NCBI GenBank assembly: GCA_949295905.1
Contig: CASFNA010000016.1
Span: 62,001 to 126,000 of the forward strand
Origin: an uncultured Prevotellaceae bacterium
GTDB taxonomy: Bacteria > Bacteroidota > Bacteroidia > Bacteroidales > Bacteroidaceae
Direction of reading: 5' to 3'
Length of the DNA stretch: 64,000 nt
Part shown: positions 34,088 through 41,836 of the stretch, piece after piece
Position numbering within the stretch: position 1 is the stretch's first letter
Layout of the letters: every line of letters starts with the position of its first letter
Made by a program: the position numbers and the translations under genes
Notes under the pieces: generated by a model
What the model was told of the DNA's origin: nothing
Seen by the model: the letters and a program-made list of their open reading frames with translations, nothing else
Database searches by the model: none

Positions 34088-34504
34088 TCACCGTGCAAGC
34101 ATTACTATGCATCCGGCGGTTATTAGCAGTGCGCCGACCACAACGCGCAGGCTGACAGGCTCTTTTAGGAAGAGGAACGACAGGCAGATGGTAATCACGA
34201 CGCTTAGCTTGTCTATCGGCGCGACACGCGAAACGTCGCCCGTCTGCAACGCCTTGAAGTAGAAAAGCCACGACAACCCCGTGGCCGCTCCTGACAATAT
34301 GAGGAACAGCCAGGCGTGGCGCGGTATGCCGCGCACCTCGCCCATGTGGTTGCCGAAGAACACGATGCCCCACGTGATGAGCAAAATTACGGTGGTACGG
34401 ATAGCCGTGGCAAGGTCTGAATTGATGTCTTTCACCCCGATTTTGGCGAAGATTGCCGTCAGTGCGGCAAAGAATGCGGAGAGCAAAGCGTAATATTTCC
34501 ACAT
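34088..34504 (-). CDS. Single-domain EamA family membrane protein
   Basis: This 138-residue protein is half the size of normal DMT transporters: five hydrophobic segments, starting KYYALLSAFFAALTAIFAKIGV, with ATAIRTTVILLITWGIVFF and a final DKLSVVITICLSFLFLKEPVSLRVVVGALLITAGCI. This is one EamA repeat. Members of this short group are thought to act as dimers; the substrate is unknown. A good part of the EamA signature (the final LKEP) is intact, so I do not regard it as a truncation. It has a short AT-rich leader with no clear promoter. It stands alone on the minus strand between the rsmD terminator and a 22-bp repeat array. Confidence 0.9.
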   Translation of the reverse strand: MWKYYALLSAFFAALTAIFAKIGVKDINSDLATAIRTTVILLITWGIVFFGNHMGEVRGIPRHAWLFLILSGAATGLSWLFYFKALQTGDVSRVAPIDKLSVVITICLSFLFLKEPVSLRVVVGALLITAGCIVMLAR

Positions 34505-34681
34505 GGTTTAATGGTGTTTTTACGGTTGCACGGACGTTGTTTGCCGTTACCGTTCATGATAACGGACGTTACGGCCTTTTTGTTTTGTCGATGCAAAGAT
34601 AACATGTTATTTTGTGGAAAATTTGAAGAAAGCGGACTTTTTGCCGCCACCTTGCATCCGGCTGTTTTCCTTCGGTTTTCC

Positions 34682-34769
34682 AAAAGACGGCCTTTCGCAT
34701 TGTAAAAGACCGTCTTTGACACGCTAAAAGGCCACCTTTCACAATGCGAAAGGCGGCCTTTTAGTGGGT
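34682..34769. repeat. 22-bp repeat array A6 (4 units)
   Basis: Units start at 34682, 34704, 34726 and 34748, all with clear AAAG...CTTT cores. Read on the minus strand, a TAACCGCCTGACTATCAGAC motif follows at about 34776-34797, next to the cupin stop. Confidence 0.9.
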
Positions 34770-34797
34770 GTCTGCTTACTGTCTGATAGTCAGGCGG

Positions 34798-35262
34798 TTA
34801 CAAATTGTTGTGGAAAGCGTCCTCGTCGAGCACTACACCGTCGCCTGCCGGGGTGTCGTCTGCACCGAAGCTGCCGGCCATGTACTGGATACACATCACT
34901 ACCATGTTGACCTTTCCCGTGTTGCGTAGCGCACGCTTGCCTGCCGGAGCTACGCGCACGAGGCTGCCTTCGGCTACCGGGAACACCTTGTCATCGACGC
35001 GGAACTCGCCCTCGCCGCTGATTATCATGTACAGTTCCTCGTGCCGTTTGTGCGCGTGGAGGAACGGACTTGCCTGCCCGGGGCACATCGTCTGGAGCGA
35101 CATTTCCATGCCCGTGGCCTTCAAAGCCCCGCCAGTGAACACCTTGCCGTTTACCGATACGCCTTCGCCGAGCGGCAACACATAGTCTTTCAAACCGTCA
35201 AACTTGCCCGTAGATACGGCCGTGAAGTTAGCACCTTCACCCAAAACTTTCAGTTCTTTCAT
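34798..35262 (-). CDS. Cupin-domain protein
   Basis: The 154-residue protein contains a cupin with the metal-binding pattern FLHAHKRHEELYMIISGEGEF: the two His, Glu and a distal His are replaced in part, and the second motif FPVAEGSLVRVAPAGKRALRN has no His. It may bind one metal or act as a sugar- or aromatic-binding barrel. An N-terminal strand region (ALKATGMEMSLQTMCPG) completes the fold. It is divergent from an HxlR regulator, with inverted repeats between them, so it is probably a target of that regulator. It could serve redox or electrophile detoxification, but this is inference from the HxlR context. Confidence 0.87.
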   Translation of the reverse strand: MKELKVLGEGANFTAVSTGKFDGLKDYVLPLGEGVSVNGKVFTGGALKATGMEMSLQTMCPGQASPFLHAHKRHEELYMIISGEGEFRVDDKVFPVAEGSLVRVAPAGKRALRNTGKVNMVVMCIQYMAGSFGADDTPAGDGVVLDEDAFHNNL

Positions 35263-35298
35263 ATCAATGTATGTTTTATAAGTTGATGTTTACGGGTG

Positions 35299-35306
35299 CA
35301 AAGGTA
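35299..35306 (-). promoter_or_regulatory. -7 element of the cupin promoter
   Basis: TACCTTTG on the minus strand, about 40 bp before the cupin ATG, fits the Bacteroidetes -7 consensus. Confidence 0.5.
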
Positions 35307-35348
35307 ATGCGTAAATACATGACATGCAAGAAGTTACGCAGACGTTAC

Positions 35349-35370
35349 ACGGTAACCTGCGCGTTACCGT
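35349..35370. promoter_or_regulatory. Inverted repeat ACGGTAAC-N6-GTTACCGT, probable operator
   Basis: Perfect 8-bp arms 35349-35356 and 35363-35370 lie in the intergenic region between cupin and HxlR genes, about 40 bp upstream of the cupin -7 element. Such dyads are typical of operators for dimeric winged-helix proteins. Confidence 0.5.
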
Positions 35371-35436
35371 TGCCTTTTTGAGGCGTATTCAAGAATTGAC
35401 TTTTACAAAGTTTAACGCACATTGGTGCATTATATA

Positions 35437-35470
35437 AACCGTTTCGGTTACTTTTGTAGACCAAAACGGT
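35437..35470 (+). promoter_or_regulatory. hxlR-type gene promoter with overlapping dyads
   Basis: TACTTTTG at 35449-35456 is a good -7 element for the regulator gene. AACCGTTTCGGTT (35437-35449) is a short dyad at its edge, and ACCGTTT (35438-35444) pairs with AAACGGT (35464-35470) across it, so self-regulation is likely. Confidence 0.5.
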
Positions 35471-35478
35471 GATTGTTT

Positions 35479-35853
35479 ATGCTCAAAACAGATGTAAATT
35501 ACGCCTTGTTCCCTCAATGTCCGATAAGGAACGTGCTGTCGCGAATTGGCGACAAGTGGTCCATGCTGGTGCTTTTCACGCTTGAAAGGCACGGCACAAT
35601 GCGCTTCAACGGCCTGAAGCTGTACATCCCTGACATATCGAAGAAGATGCTTTCAACGGCGTTGAAGGTGCTCGAGGCCGACGGACTTGTTTCGAGACGG
35701 GTATATGCCGAAGTGCCGCCGAGGGTGGAATACAGCCTTACGGAGCGCGGCCTGTCGCTCATTCCGCTGCTCAACAGCCTCATAGACTGGGCTGCCGAGA
35801 ATATGGAAGACATCCTGAAGGACAGAAACGATTATTCAATTCATAATTCATAA
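35479..35853 (+). CDS. HxlR-family transcriptional regulator
   Basis: The 124-residue protein is an HxlR winged helix: Cys-containing N terminus FPQCPIRNVLSRIGDKWSMLVLFTL, the wing-helix GTMRFNGLKLYIPDISKKMLSTALKVLEADGLVSRRVY and VEYSLTERGLSLIPLL. The Cys near residue 14 (QCP) is the position used by redox- or aldehyde-sensing members. It acts as a dimer on DNA. I start at the ATG at 35479; two upstream codons from a TTG are unnecessary. It is divergent from the cupin gene and probably controls it and itself. It ends at a word-repeat element. Confidence 0.92.
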   Translation: MLKTDVNYALFPQCPIRNVLSRIGDKWSMLVLFTLERHGTMRFNGLKLYIPDISKKMLSTALKVLEADGLVSRRVYAEVPPRVEYSLTERGLSLIPLLNSLIDWAAENMEDILKDRNDYSIHNS

Positions 35854-35937
35854 TGCACAATTCATAATTGGCTGCGCTTTGTTCTTTCCGCTGTCCGCAG
35901 GCATAATTATGCATTATGAATTATACATTATGAATTA
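35836..35937. repeat. Word-repeat inverted element (TTCATAATTCATAATG type)
   Basis: Left words TTCATAATTCATAATGC (35840-35856) face GCATTATGAATTATACATT (35910-35928) across a GC-richer loop. It separates the convergent HxlR and nadB genes, where it may act as a terminator. The left end overlaps the HxlR stop. Confidence 0.75.
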
Positions 35938-35941
35938 AAAT

Positions 35942-37531
35942 TTATTTTTTATCGTACGCGTGCAGCGGATAATCGATGGTGTAATGCAGTCCGCGGCACT
36001 CCTTGCGCTCTATTGCCTGGCGCGTGATGAGGTAGCCTACGTTAATCATGTTGCGCAGTTCGCATATGTCGCGGCTGGCCTTTACGCGCTTGAACAGGGC
36101 TTCCGTCTCCTCGTAGAGCAGGTCGAGGCGGTCCCAGGCGCGCTTCAGGCGCAGGTCGCTGCGCACTATGCCGACGTAGTTGCTCATCGTCTGGCACACC
36201 TCCTTGACGCTCTGCGTGATGAGAACCTTCTCCTCGTTGGTCATCGTTCCCTCGTCGTTCCACTCCGGCACGCGGTCGTTGAACGTGTATTTGCCGATGT
36301 TCTCCAGGCTGTGACGCGCCGCCGCGTCGGCGTAGACCACGGCCTCGATGAGCGAGTTGCTGGCCAGTCGGTTGCCGCCGTGCAGTCCCGTGCACGAGCA
36401 TTCTCCGATGGCGTAGAGGCGGTGGATGCTGGATTCTCCGTTGAGGTCAACCTTTATGCCGCCGCACATGTAGTGTGCCGCCGGGCGCACTGGTATGTAT
36501 TCCTTTGTGATGTCTATGCCGATGGAGAGGCACTTCTGGTAAATGTTGGGGAAGTGGCGCTTCGTTTCCTCGGCATCCTTGTGCGTAACGTCGAGGCAAA
36601 CGTGGTCAAGTCCGTGTATCTTCATCTCCTTGTCGATGGCGCGCGCCACTATGTCGCGCGGCGCAAGGGACAACCTTTTGTCGTATTTCTCCATGAACGA
36701 TTCGCCGTTGGGCAATCTTAGAATGCCGCCGTAGCCGCGCATGGCCTCGGTGATGAGGTAAGCCGGATGCGTCTCGTGAGGATTGTAGAGCGCCGTGGGG
36801 TGGAACTGTACGAACTCCATGTCCTTCACCGTGCCCTTGGCGCGGTATACCATGGCCTCGCCGTCGCCTGTGGATATTATGGGGTTGGTGGTTGTCAGGT
36901 AGACCGCGCCGCATCCGCCGGTGCACATCAGCGTGACTTTGCTCAGGTATGTGTCCACTTTCTGCGTGTCGGGGTTGAGCACGTAAGCTCCGTAACACTC
37001 AATGTCGGGCGTGCGGCGTGTCACCTCTATGCCCAAGTGGTGCTGCGTAATGATTTCCACGGCGAAGTGGTTTTCCTTGATTTCGATGTCGGGATTGGCC
37101 TTTACGGCGGCCATCAGGCCGCGCTGTATTTCGGCTCCGGTGTCGTCGGCGTGGTGCAGTATGCGGAACTCCGAGTGTCCGCCTTCGCGGTGCAGGTCGT
37201 AGTTGCCGTCTTCCTTCTTGTCGAAGTTGACGCCCCATTGCACCAGTTCCTTGATTTGCGCGGGGGCGTTGCGCACCACTTGCTCCACCGCCTGGCGGTC
37301 GCTTATGTAGTCGCCGGCAATCATTGTGTCCTCGATGTGCTTGTCGAAGTTGTCCACCGCGAGGTTGGTAACCGACGCTATGCCGCCCTGCGCCTTGGCC
37401 GTGTTGGCCTCGTCGAGCGTGGTTTTACAGATAATGCAGATTTTTCCCTTGTGCGCCCGGGCTACCTTGAGGGCGTAGCTCATACCGGCGACGCCGCCGC
37501 CGATAATCAGAAAGTCGTATTTATATACCAT
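35942..37531 (-). CDS. nadB: L-aspartate oxidase
   Basis: The 529-residue flavoprotein has the FAD-binding DFLIIGGGVAGMSYALKVA at the N terminus, then TKAQGGIASVT, the Glu/His region GGHSEFRILHHADDTG and QFHPTALY. RPAAHYMCGGIKVDLNGESSIHRLYAIGE, the succinate-dehydrogenase-like signature, lies in the C-terminal half, followed by the helical domain. It oxidises L-aspartate to iminoaspartate with fumarate or oxygen as acceptor, the first step of NAD synthesis. nadA and nadC are not adjacent in this window. The promoter has TATTTTTG (minus strand, 37554-37561), and a 14-bp palindrome lies between it and the ATG. Confidence 0.95.
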   Translation of the reverse strand: MVYKYDFLIIGGGVAGMSYALKVARAHKGKICIICKTTLDEANTAKAQGGIASVTNLAVDNFDKHIEDTMIAGDYISDRQAVEQVVRNAPAQIKELVQWGVNFDKKEDGNYDLHREGGHSEFRILHHADDTGAEIQRGLMAAVKANPDIEIKENHFAVEIITQHHLGIEVTRRTPDIECYGAYVLNPDTQKVDTYLSKVTLMCTGGCGAVYLTTTNPIISTGDGEAMVYRAKGTVKDMEFVQFHPTALYNPHETHPAYLITEAMRGYGGILRLPNGESFMEKYDKRLSLAPRDIVARAIDKEMKIHGLDHVCLDVTHKDAEETKRHFPNIYQKCLSIGIDITKEYIPVRPAAHYMCGGIKVDLNGESSIHRLYAIGECSCTGLHGGNRLASNSLIEAVVYADAAARHSLENIGKYTFNDRVPEWNDEGTMTNEEKVLITQSVKEVCQTMSNYVGIVRSDLRLKRAWDRLDLLYEETEALFKRVKASRDICELRNMINVGYLITRQAIERKECRGLHYTIDYPLHAYDKK

Positions 37532-37535
37532 AATA

Positions 37536-37561
37536 CGTTTTATAAAACGGTTGCAAAAATA
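37536..37561 (-). promoter_or_regulatory. nadB promoter with 14-bp palindrome
   Basis: On the minus strand TATTTTTG (37554-37561) is the -7 element; CGTTTTATAAAACG (37536-37549) is a perfect palindrome just after it, around the expected transcript start and 4 bp from the ATG. It could be an operator. Confidence 0.5.
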
Positions 37562-37717
37562 ATAAGAAACGTTGGAAAAAGCGAAAAAATCGCGCCAGAA
37601 TAATGCAATTTAGCGTATCATTTGCCTTTCGTAACAGGCGTTTCAGGCCGCATCGCGGCACCGTTTGCGCCGCTGCCCGTAACCCGTTGGCTGCCAGCAT
37701 GTTACCAACGTCGTTGC

Positions 37718-37805
37718 AAAAGGCCGTCTTTTAGCTTCCAAAAGACGGCCTTTTACGCTCTAAAAGACGGCCTTTTGCAAGGCGAAAGATGGTCTTTTGA
37801 AAGTG
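37718..37805. repeat. 22-bp repeat array A7 (4 units)
   Basis: Units start at 37718, 37740, 37762 and 37784, with near-identical cores AAAAGGCCGTCTTTTAG, AAAAGACGGCCTTTTAC, AAAAGACGGCCTTTTGC and GAAAGATGGTCTTTTGA. A TAACCCGTTGGCTGCCAGC motif precedes it at about 37680. Confidence 0.9.
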
Positions 37806-37832
37806 AGAGGGTGAGAAAGTGAGAAGGTGAGT
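37801..37832. repeat. Word repeat GGTGAGAAAGTGAGA, upstream copy
   Basis: Reiterated GTGAGAGGGTGAGAAAGTGAG follows array A7 directly. A second copy in the same orientation lies at 38319-38350, so the pair flanks the PH-domain gene. Confidence 0.65.
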
Positions 37833-37900
37833 TACTCCGTCTGTTCTGTAAACGGTGCAAAAGAAATGCGGCAGGCAGTATGTATTTCGGATTTTTACGC

Positions 37901-37908
37901 TAACTTTG
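37901..37908 (+). promoter_or_regulatory. -7 element of the PH-domain gene
   Basis: TAACTTTG ends only 8 bp before the ATG at 37917, so the transcript would be leaderless or nearly so. Confidence 0.5.
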
Positions 37909-37916
37909 CAGGTGTT

Positions 37917-38321
37917 ATGATTAACCGTACTTTCCATTACCGTGTGTCTTTCCTCAACTATGCCGCCATCATCGTGGTGGCCGTGGCGGCCTTGTGCGCC
38001 TTCTGGCATAAGTCGGCGGCCAATGCCGTGGTGGGGTTTGCGCTGATGATAGTAGTCGTGCTGATGGTGGAGCGCATAGTCCACACTGCCTACACGCTTA
38101 CCGCCGACGGGCGGCTGCGCGTCAGCAAGGGGCGTTTTTCGCGGCGTGTTGAAATTCGTCTGGCCGACATCGTTTCCGTTGAAACGGTGCATGGCAGGCT
38201 GCTGCCGGTGAGGTATGTGCTCGTAAGATACGGCGCGGGGCACGAGCTTGCGGTGCAACCGGCCAACGAGGAGGCGTTTATCGAGGAAATAAGGAAACGG
38301 CAGAAAGCGTTGGAAGGGTGA
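37917..38321 (+). CDS. Small membrane protein with PH-like domain
   Basis: The 134-residue protein has two hydrophobic N-terminal segments (VSFLNYAAIIVVAVAALCAFWHK and ANAVVGFALMIVVVLMV). A short bacterial PH-like domain follows: YTLTADGRLRVSKGRFSRRVEIRLADIVSVETVHGRLLPVRYVLVRYG. This is the layout of bPH proteins such as YdbS-type membrane proteins. It probably sits in the inner membrane; no function is established. I start at the ATG at 37917 because the promoter -7 element at 37901 excludes the longer upstream frame. The TGA stop is supplied by the first word of the GGTGAGAAAG repeat that follows. Confidence 0.82.
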   Translation: MINRTFHYRVSFLNYAAIIVVAVAALCAFWHKSAANAVVGFALMIVVVLMVERIVHTAYTLTADGRLRVSKGRFSRRVEIRLADIVSVETVHGRLLPVRYVLVRYGAGHELAVQPANEEAFIEEIRKRQKALEG

Positions 38322-38440
38322 GAAAGTGAGAAGGTGAGACGGTGAGAAAGAAATTTTAAATGTAAAAAGGTAAAAGGGTAAAACGGTAAAAATGCCGATT
38401 GAAAGGTGGAAAAGTTGAAAGGTGAAAAAGTGAAAACTGG
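38319..38440. repeat. Word repeats after the PH-domain gene (GGTGAGAAAG and GGTAAAAGGGTAAAA types)
   Basis: GGGTGAGAAAGTGAGAAGGTG at 38319-38339 is followed by GTAAAAAGGTAAAAGGGTAA and GGTGGAAAAGTTGAAAGGTG words up to the dacB start. They are direct, not inverted, repeats in this stretch. Confidence 0.65.
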
Positions 38441-38441
38441 G

Positions 38442-39737
38442 ATGAGAACGAAACTGAATATCAGCCATATGGCCGCGATGTGGGTTGCGGCAACGTTGTT
38501 TTTATTGTCCTCGCTCTGCTCTTTCGGCGGAGTGGGGGGCTTTGTTTATGCTGTAAGTGACGATGGCGCAGACACCGTAAGAGTTGACACTGCCGCGGCG
38601 GACACGCTCGACTATGGCGGCGAAGGCCTGTGGCCGGTAGACGTGCAGTCGCGCCTCGACGTGCTGTTGCAGGCCGACATGTTCGAGACTTCCACCGTAG
38701 GACTGATGGTCTACGACCTTACGGCCGACTCGGCCATATACCGTTACAACGAGAAACAGTTGATGCGCCCGGCCAGCACGCTGAAGATGATGGTGGCCGT
38801 GGCCGCTTTAGACCGCCTCGGCAAGGACTATGAATACGCCACCACCTTATATTATACCGGCACGGTGGACTGCGGCGTGCTCGACGGCGACCTGTACTGC
38901 CGCGGCGGTTTCGACCCCGCGTTCACGTCGGCGGACCTCGACGTCTTCGTTGACAGCATCCAGAGCCTCGGCATAGACACCATACGCGGCTGCCTGTATG
39001 CCGACGTCTCGATGAAAGATGACGACCGCCTGGGCGAAGGATGGTGCTGGGACGACGACAACCCCGTGCTCTCGCCTCTGCTCGTCCACCGCAAGGACGA
39101 GTTCGGCGAGCGTCTGCTCGACCGCCTGCACAGGGTCGGCGTGGTGGTGGAAGGCGAGCTGCGGACAGACCGCACGCCGCACGGTTCCGCCGAGGTGTGC
39201 ACCATACGGCGGTCGGTCAACGACATTCTGCCGCGTATGATGAAGAAGAGCGACAACCTGTATTCAGAGTCGTTGTTCTACCAGTTGGCCGCTTCGTCAG
39301 GCTCGTCGCATCCCGCTACGGCCAAGCAAGGCCGCCGCATGATGAACCGTCTCATAGAAAAGCTCGGCTACAAGCCGTCGCATTATTACATAGCCGACGG
39401 CAGCGGACTGTCGCTCTACAACTATGTGTCGCCCGAACTGGAGGTGGCCTTCCTGCGTTACGCTTACTCCCAAGACGGCATCTATGTGCCGCTGTACGCC
39501 TCGATGCCCATAGCCGGCATCGACGGAACGCTCGACGACCGCATGCGCCGCGGCCATGCGCACGGCAACGTGCACGCCAAGACGGGCACGGTGACCGGTG
39601 TCAGCGCACTGGCAGGCTACTGCACGGCGGCCAACGGGCACAAGCTCTGCTTCTCAATCATCAACATGGGCATACGCCACGCGTCAACGGGCCGCCGCTT
39701 CCAGGACCGTGTCTGCGAGGCGCTTTGCAGGCCGTAA
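38442..39737 (+). CDS. dacB: D-alanyl-D-alanine carboxypeptidase/endopeptidase (PBP4 family)
   Basis: The 431-residue protein has an N-terminal signal anchor (MWVAATLFLLSSLCSF) and the class C penicillin-binding motifs. SxxK is in RPASTLKMMVAVAAL, SxN in KKSDNLYSESLFYQLA and KTG in HAKTGTVTGVSALAGYC. The inserted PBP4 subdomain lies between the first two motifs. It trims peptidoglycan stem peptides and cleaves cross-links in the periplasm. I start at the ATG at 38442; the 12 upstream codons come from word-repeat sequence. The gene ends just before array A8 and faces the acyl-CoA dehydrogenase gene convergently. Confidence 0.92.
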   Translation: MRTKLNISHMAAMWVAATLFLLSSLCSFGGVGGFVYAVSDDGADTVRVDTAAADTLDYGGEGLWPVDVQSRLDVLLQADMFETSTVGLMVYDLTADSAIYRYNEKQLMRPASTLKMMVAVAALDRLGKDYEYATTLYYTGTVDCGVLDGDLYCRGGFDPAFTSADLDVFVDSIQSLGIDTIRGCLYADVSMKDDDRLGEGWCWDDDNPVLSPLLVHRKDEFGERLLDRLHRVGVVVEGELRTDRTPHGSAEVCTIRRSVNDILPRMMKKSDNLYSESLFYQLAASSGSSHPATAKQGRRMMNRLIEKLGYKPSHYYIADGSGLSLYNYVSPELEVAFLRYAYSQDGIYVPLYASMPIAGIDGTLDDRMRRGHAHGNVHAKTGTVTGVSALAGYCTAANGHKLCFSIINMGIRHASTGRRFQDRVCEALCRP

Positions 39738-39787
39738 ACATGCGTTTTTCACTTACTCCCTAACCCGTTGATAATCAACGGCATTAT

Positions 39788-39875
39788 AAAAGGCCACCTT
39801 TTAGCTTGTAAAAGGTGGCCTTTTGGCGTGCGATTCATGGTCTTTTGCAAGGCGAAAGACCGTCAACCGCAAAAC
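39788..39875. repeat. 22-bp repeat array A8 (4 units)
   Basis: Units start at 39788, 39810, 39832 and 39854. The TAACCCGTTGATAATCAACG motif, with its TTGATAATCAA dyad, lies at 39762-39781 just before the array, the clearest example of the flanking motif. Confidence 0.9.
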
Positions 39876-39897
39876 AGGCTTCGGCGTATGGCAATGC

Positions 39898-39934
39898 AAA
39901 AGGCGCAATACCACTGTTGCGGTATTGCGCCTTT
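39898..39934 (-). terminator. Terminator of the Etf/acyl-CoA dehydrogenase operon
   Basis: AAAGGCGCAATACC (39899-39912) pairs exactly with GGTATTGCGCCTTT (39921-39934). On the minus strand the stem runs into TTTT, fitting the end of the acyl-CoA dehydrogenase transcript; it may also stop dacB. Confidence 0.8.
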
Positions 39935-39954
39935 ATCGTAATCAAGCTATGGTT

Positions 39955-41679
39955 TTACTCTGCTTCAGCCTCCGCCGCGCGGAAGTTTACAAGGTCTTCG
40001 GCGATGAAGCTCTTGACGTATGTGTAGTGGCCTACCACCTCTTCCTCGGCGTAGCGCACGTAAACGTTCGCGCTCTTGGTGAAGAGCTGCGGCGCACGGG
40101 TTGCGTCGTCAAGGATGAGTAGCGACATGAGGATGTCTCCGGTCATGTCGTATAGGCGGCGTGCGAGGAAGTCGTGAGCCTCCTGGTCGCCCAGTTCCTT
40201 GGCGTAGTTGACGGCCTGCTCGTACAGCTCAACCATCTTCTTGACGCGTTCCTGGAGCGGTTTCAGCTCCTCGGCAACCTCGTTTTCAAGCATCTCCTTG
40301 ATTATTCCGAGGTACGTTCCGTTGGTGATGTAACGTATTGCTGCTACGACCTGGAGCTGCGTTGTTCCCTCGTAGATTGAGAAGATGCGCGCGTCACGGT
40401 ACAGACGCTGGCTCTTGTACTCCATGATGAAGCCCGAACCGCCGTGCACCTGGATGGCGTCGTATGCGTTCTGGTTGACGTATTCCGAGTTCATTCCCTT
40501 AGCGATTGGGGTGAACGCGTCGGCCAGCTTGGTGTATTTCTTCAGCTCCTGACGCTCTTCAGGCGTGAGTTTGCGCTCGCGTGAGATGTCCTCGAGAGCC
40601 TTGTATATGTCAACATAGCGTGCCGTCATGTACAGGATGCTGCGTCCTGCGTCGAGTTTCGCCTTCATGCGCGCCAGCATGTCGTAGACAGCCGGGAAGT
40701 TGATGATGGCCTTGTCGAACTGCTTGCGCTCCTTGGCGTATGCCAACGCCTCGTTGTAAGCTTCCTGGCTTACGCCCACGCTCTGCGCCGCGATGCCGAG
40801 ACGTGCGCCGTTCATCAGCGCCATGACATACTTGATGAGGCCCATGCGGGTGTTACCGCACAGCTCGGCCTTGGCGTTCTTGAACACAAGTTCGCACGTA
40901 GGCGAGCCGTGTATGCCGAGTTTGTGCTCTATGTGGCGCACGGTTACGCCGCCGTTACGCTTGTCATAGATGAACATTGACAGTCCGCGGCCGTCGTGTG
41001 TGCCGGCTTCGCTGCGTGCAAGGACGAGGTGTATGTCTGAATCTCCGTTCGTAATGAAACGCTTTACGCCGTTGAGCAGCCAGCATCCCTGCTCCTCGCT
41101 GTATGTGGCTTTGAGCATAACGCGCTGCAAGTCAGAACCTGCGTCAGGCTCGGTGAGGTCCATACTCATCGTCTCTCCTGCGCAAACGCGCGGTATGTAC
41201 TTCTGCCTCTGCTCCTCGTTGCCGAACTCGTACAGCGTCTCGATACAGTCCTGCAAACTCCAGATGTTCTGGAATCCGGCATCGGCGGCAGCAACAAGCT
41301 CTGAAGCCATAGAATAGGGAGTTACCGGCATGTTGAGTCCGCCGTAACGGCGGGGCATTGACAATCCCCAAAGACCGGCCTTGCGCGTTGCGTCAAGGTT
41401 CTCGTAGGTCTTTGAAGCGTAGTGCATGCGGCCGTCAACGAGGTGAGGTCCTTCGGCATCTACTTCTTCGCTGTTAGGCTCGAGGATGTTTGCGGCGATG
41501 TCGCCGGTTATCTCCAACACTCTCTTATAGTTCTCAATAGCGTCCTCGTAGTCAACGGGCGCGTCTGCGTATTCGTCTTTGTCGGCGAAGTTGCGCTCCT
41601 TCAGCTCAACAATCCGCTTCATTAGCGGGTGGGTGAGGTGGAACTCAAGCTCCGGATGGTCTGTATAATAGTTAGCCAT
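39955..41679 (-). CDS. Acyl-CoA dehydrogenase
   Basis: This 574-residue flavoenzyme has the conserved blocks CAGETMSMDLTEPDAGSDLQ, GVKRFITNGD and GLSMFIYDKRN, with the IHGSPTCELVF strand region. The C-terminal part contains AYDAIQVHGGSGFIMEYKSQRLYRDARIFSIYEGTTQLQ; the Glu in YEGTT is the catalytic-base position. It also has the C-terminal extension of the long bacterial subgroup. It oxidises or reduces an acyl-CoA at C2-C3 with EtfAB as electron partner. It lies last in the operon etfB-etfA-acd on the minus strand, 158 bp after etfA. Given ptb-buk in the same window, butyryl-CoA is a reasonable substrate, but short or branched acyl-CoAs remain possible. The gene is intact. Confidence 0.93.
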   Translation of the reverse strand: MANYYTDHPELEFHLTHPLMKRIVELKERNFADKDEYADAPVDYEDAIENYKRVLEITGDIAANILEPNSEEVDAEGPHLVDGRMHYASKTYENLDATRKAGLWGLSMPRRYGGLNMPVTPYSMASELVAAADAGFQNIWSLQDCIETLYEFGNEEQRQKYIPRVCAGETMSMDLTEPDAGSDLQRVMLKATYSEEQGCWLLNGVKRFITNGDSDIHLVLARSEAGTHDGRGLSMFIYDKRNGGVTVRHIEHKLGIHGSPTCELVFKNAKAELCGNTRMGLIKYVMALMNGARLGIAAQSVGVSQEAYNEALAYAKERKQFDKAIINFPAVYDMLARMKAKLDAGRSILYMTARYVDIYKALEDISRERKLTPEERQELKKYTKLADAFTPIAKGMNSEYVNQNAYDAIQVHGGSGFIMEYKSQRLYRDARIFSIYEGTTQLQVVAAIRYITNGTYLGIIKEMLENEVAEELKPLQERVKKMVELYEQAVNYAKELGDQEAHDFLARRLYDMTGDILMSLLILDDATRAPQLFTKSANVYVRYAEEEVVGHYTYVKSFIAEDLVNFRAAEAEAE

Positions 41680-41692
41680 TGTTTTATTTTTA

Positions 41693-41745
41693 TGAAGTTG
41701 TAGAAGTTAAAGAAGTTACCGTTCGCTTTGCTCACTAAGAAGTTA
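41693..41745. repeat. Word repeat GAAGTTGTAGAAGTTAAAG between acd and etfA
   Basis: GAAGTTGTAGAAGTTAAAGAAGTTAC at 41693-41718 and AAGAAGTTAAAG at 41738-41749 are direct words; no clear inverted arm is present. The word resembles those at 44304 and 61635. Confidence 0.55.
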
Positions 41746-41836
41746 AAGCCAAATGCTCGGTTGGCAGAAGTGGCATTATAAAATCCCTTTCCATTCAAAG
41801 CTCCTGTTAACTCCAGCTTACTCCTTATTAAAAATG

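Noticed and set aside
34088-34504. The small EamA protein as a truncated transporter
   Set aside because: Single-repeat EamA proteins of this length are a known class, and the frame has normal ends.
37718-37805. The 22-bp arrays as CRISPR arrays
   Set aside because: The conserved core and spacer together are only 22 bp, the spacers are too short and partly conserved, and no cas gene is present in the window.
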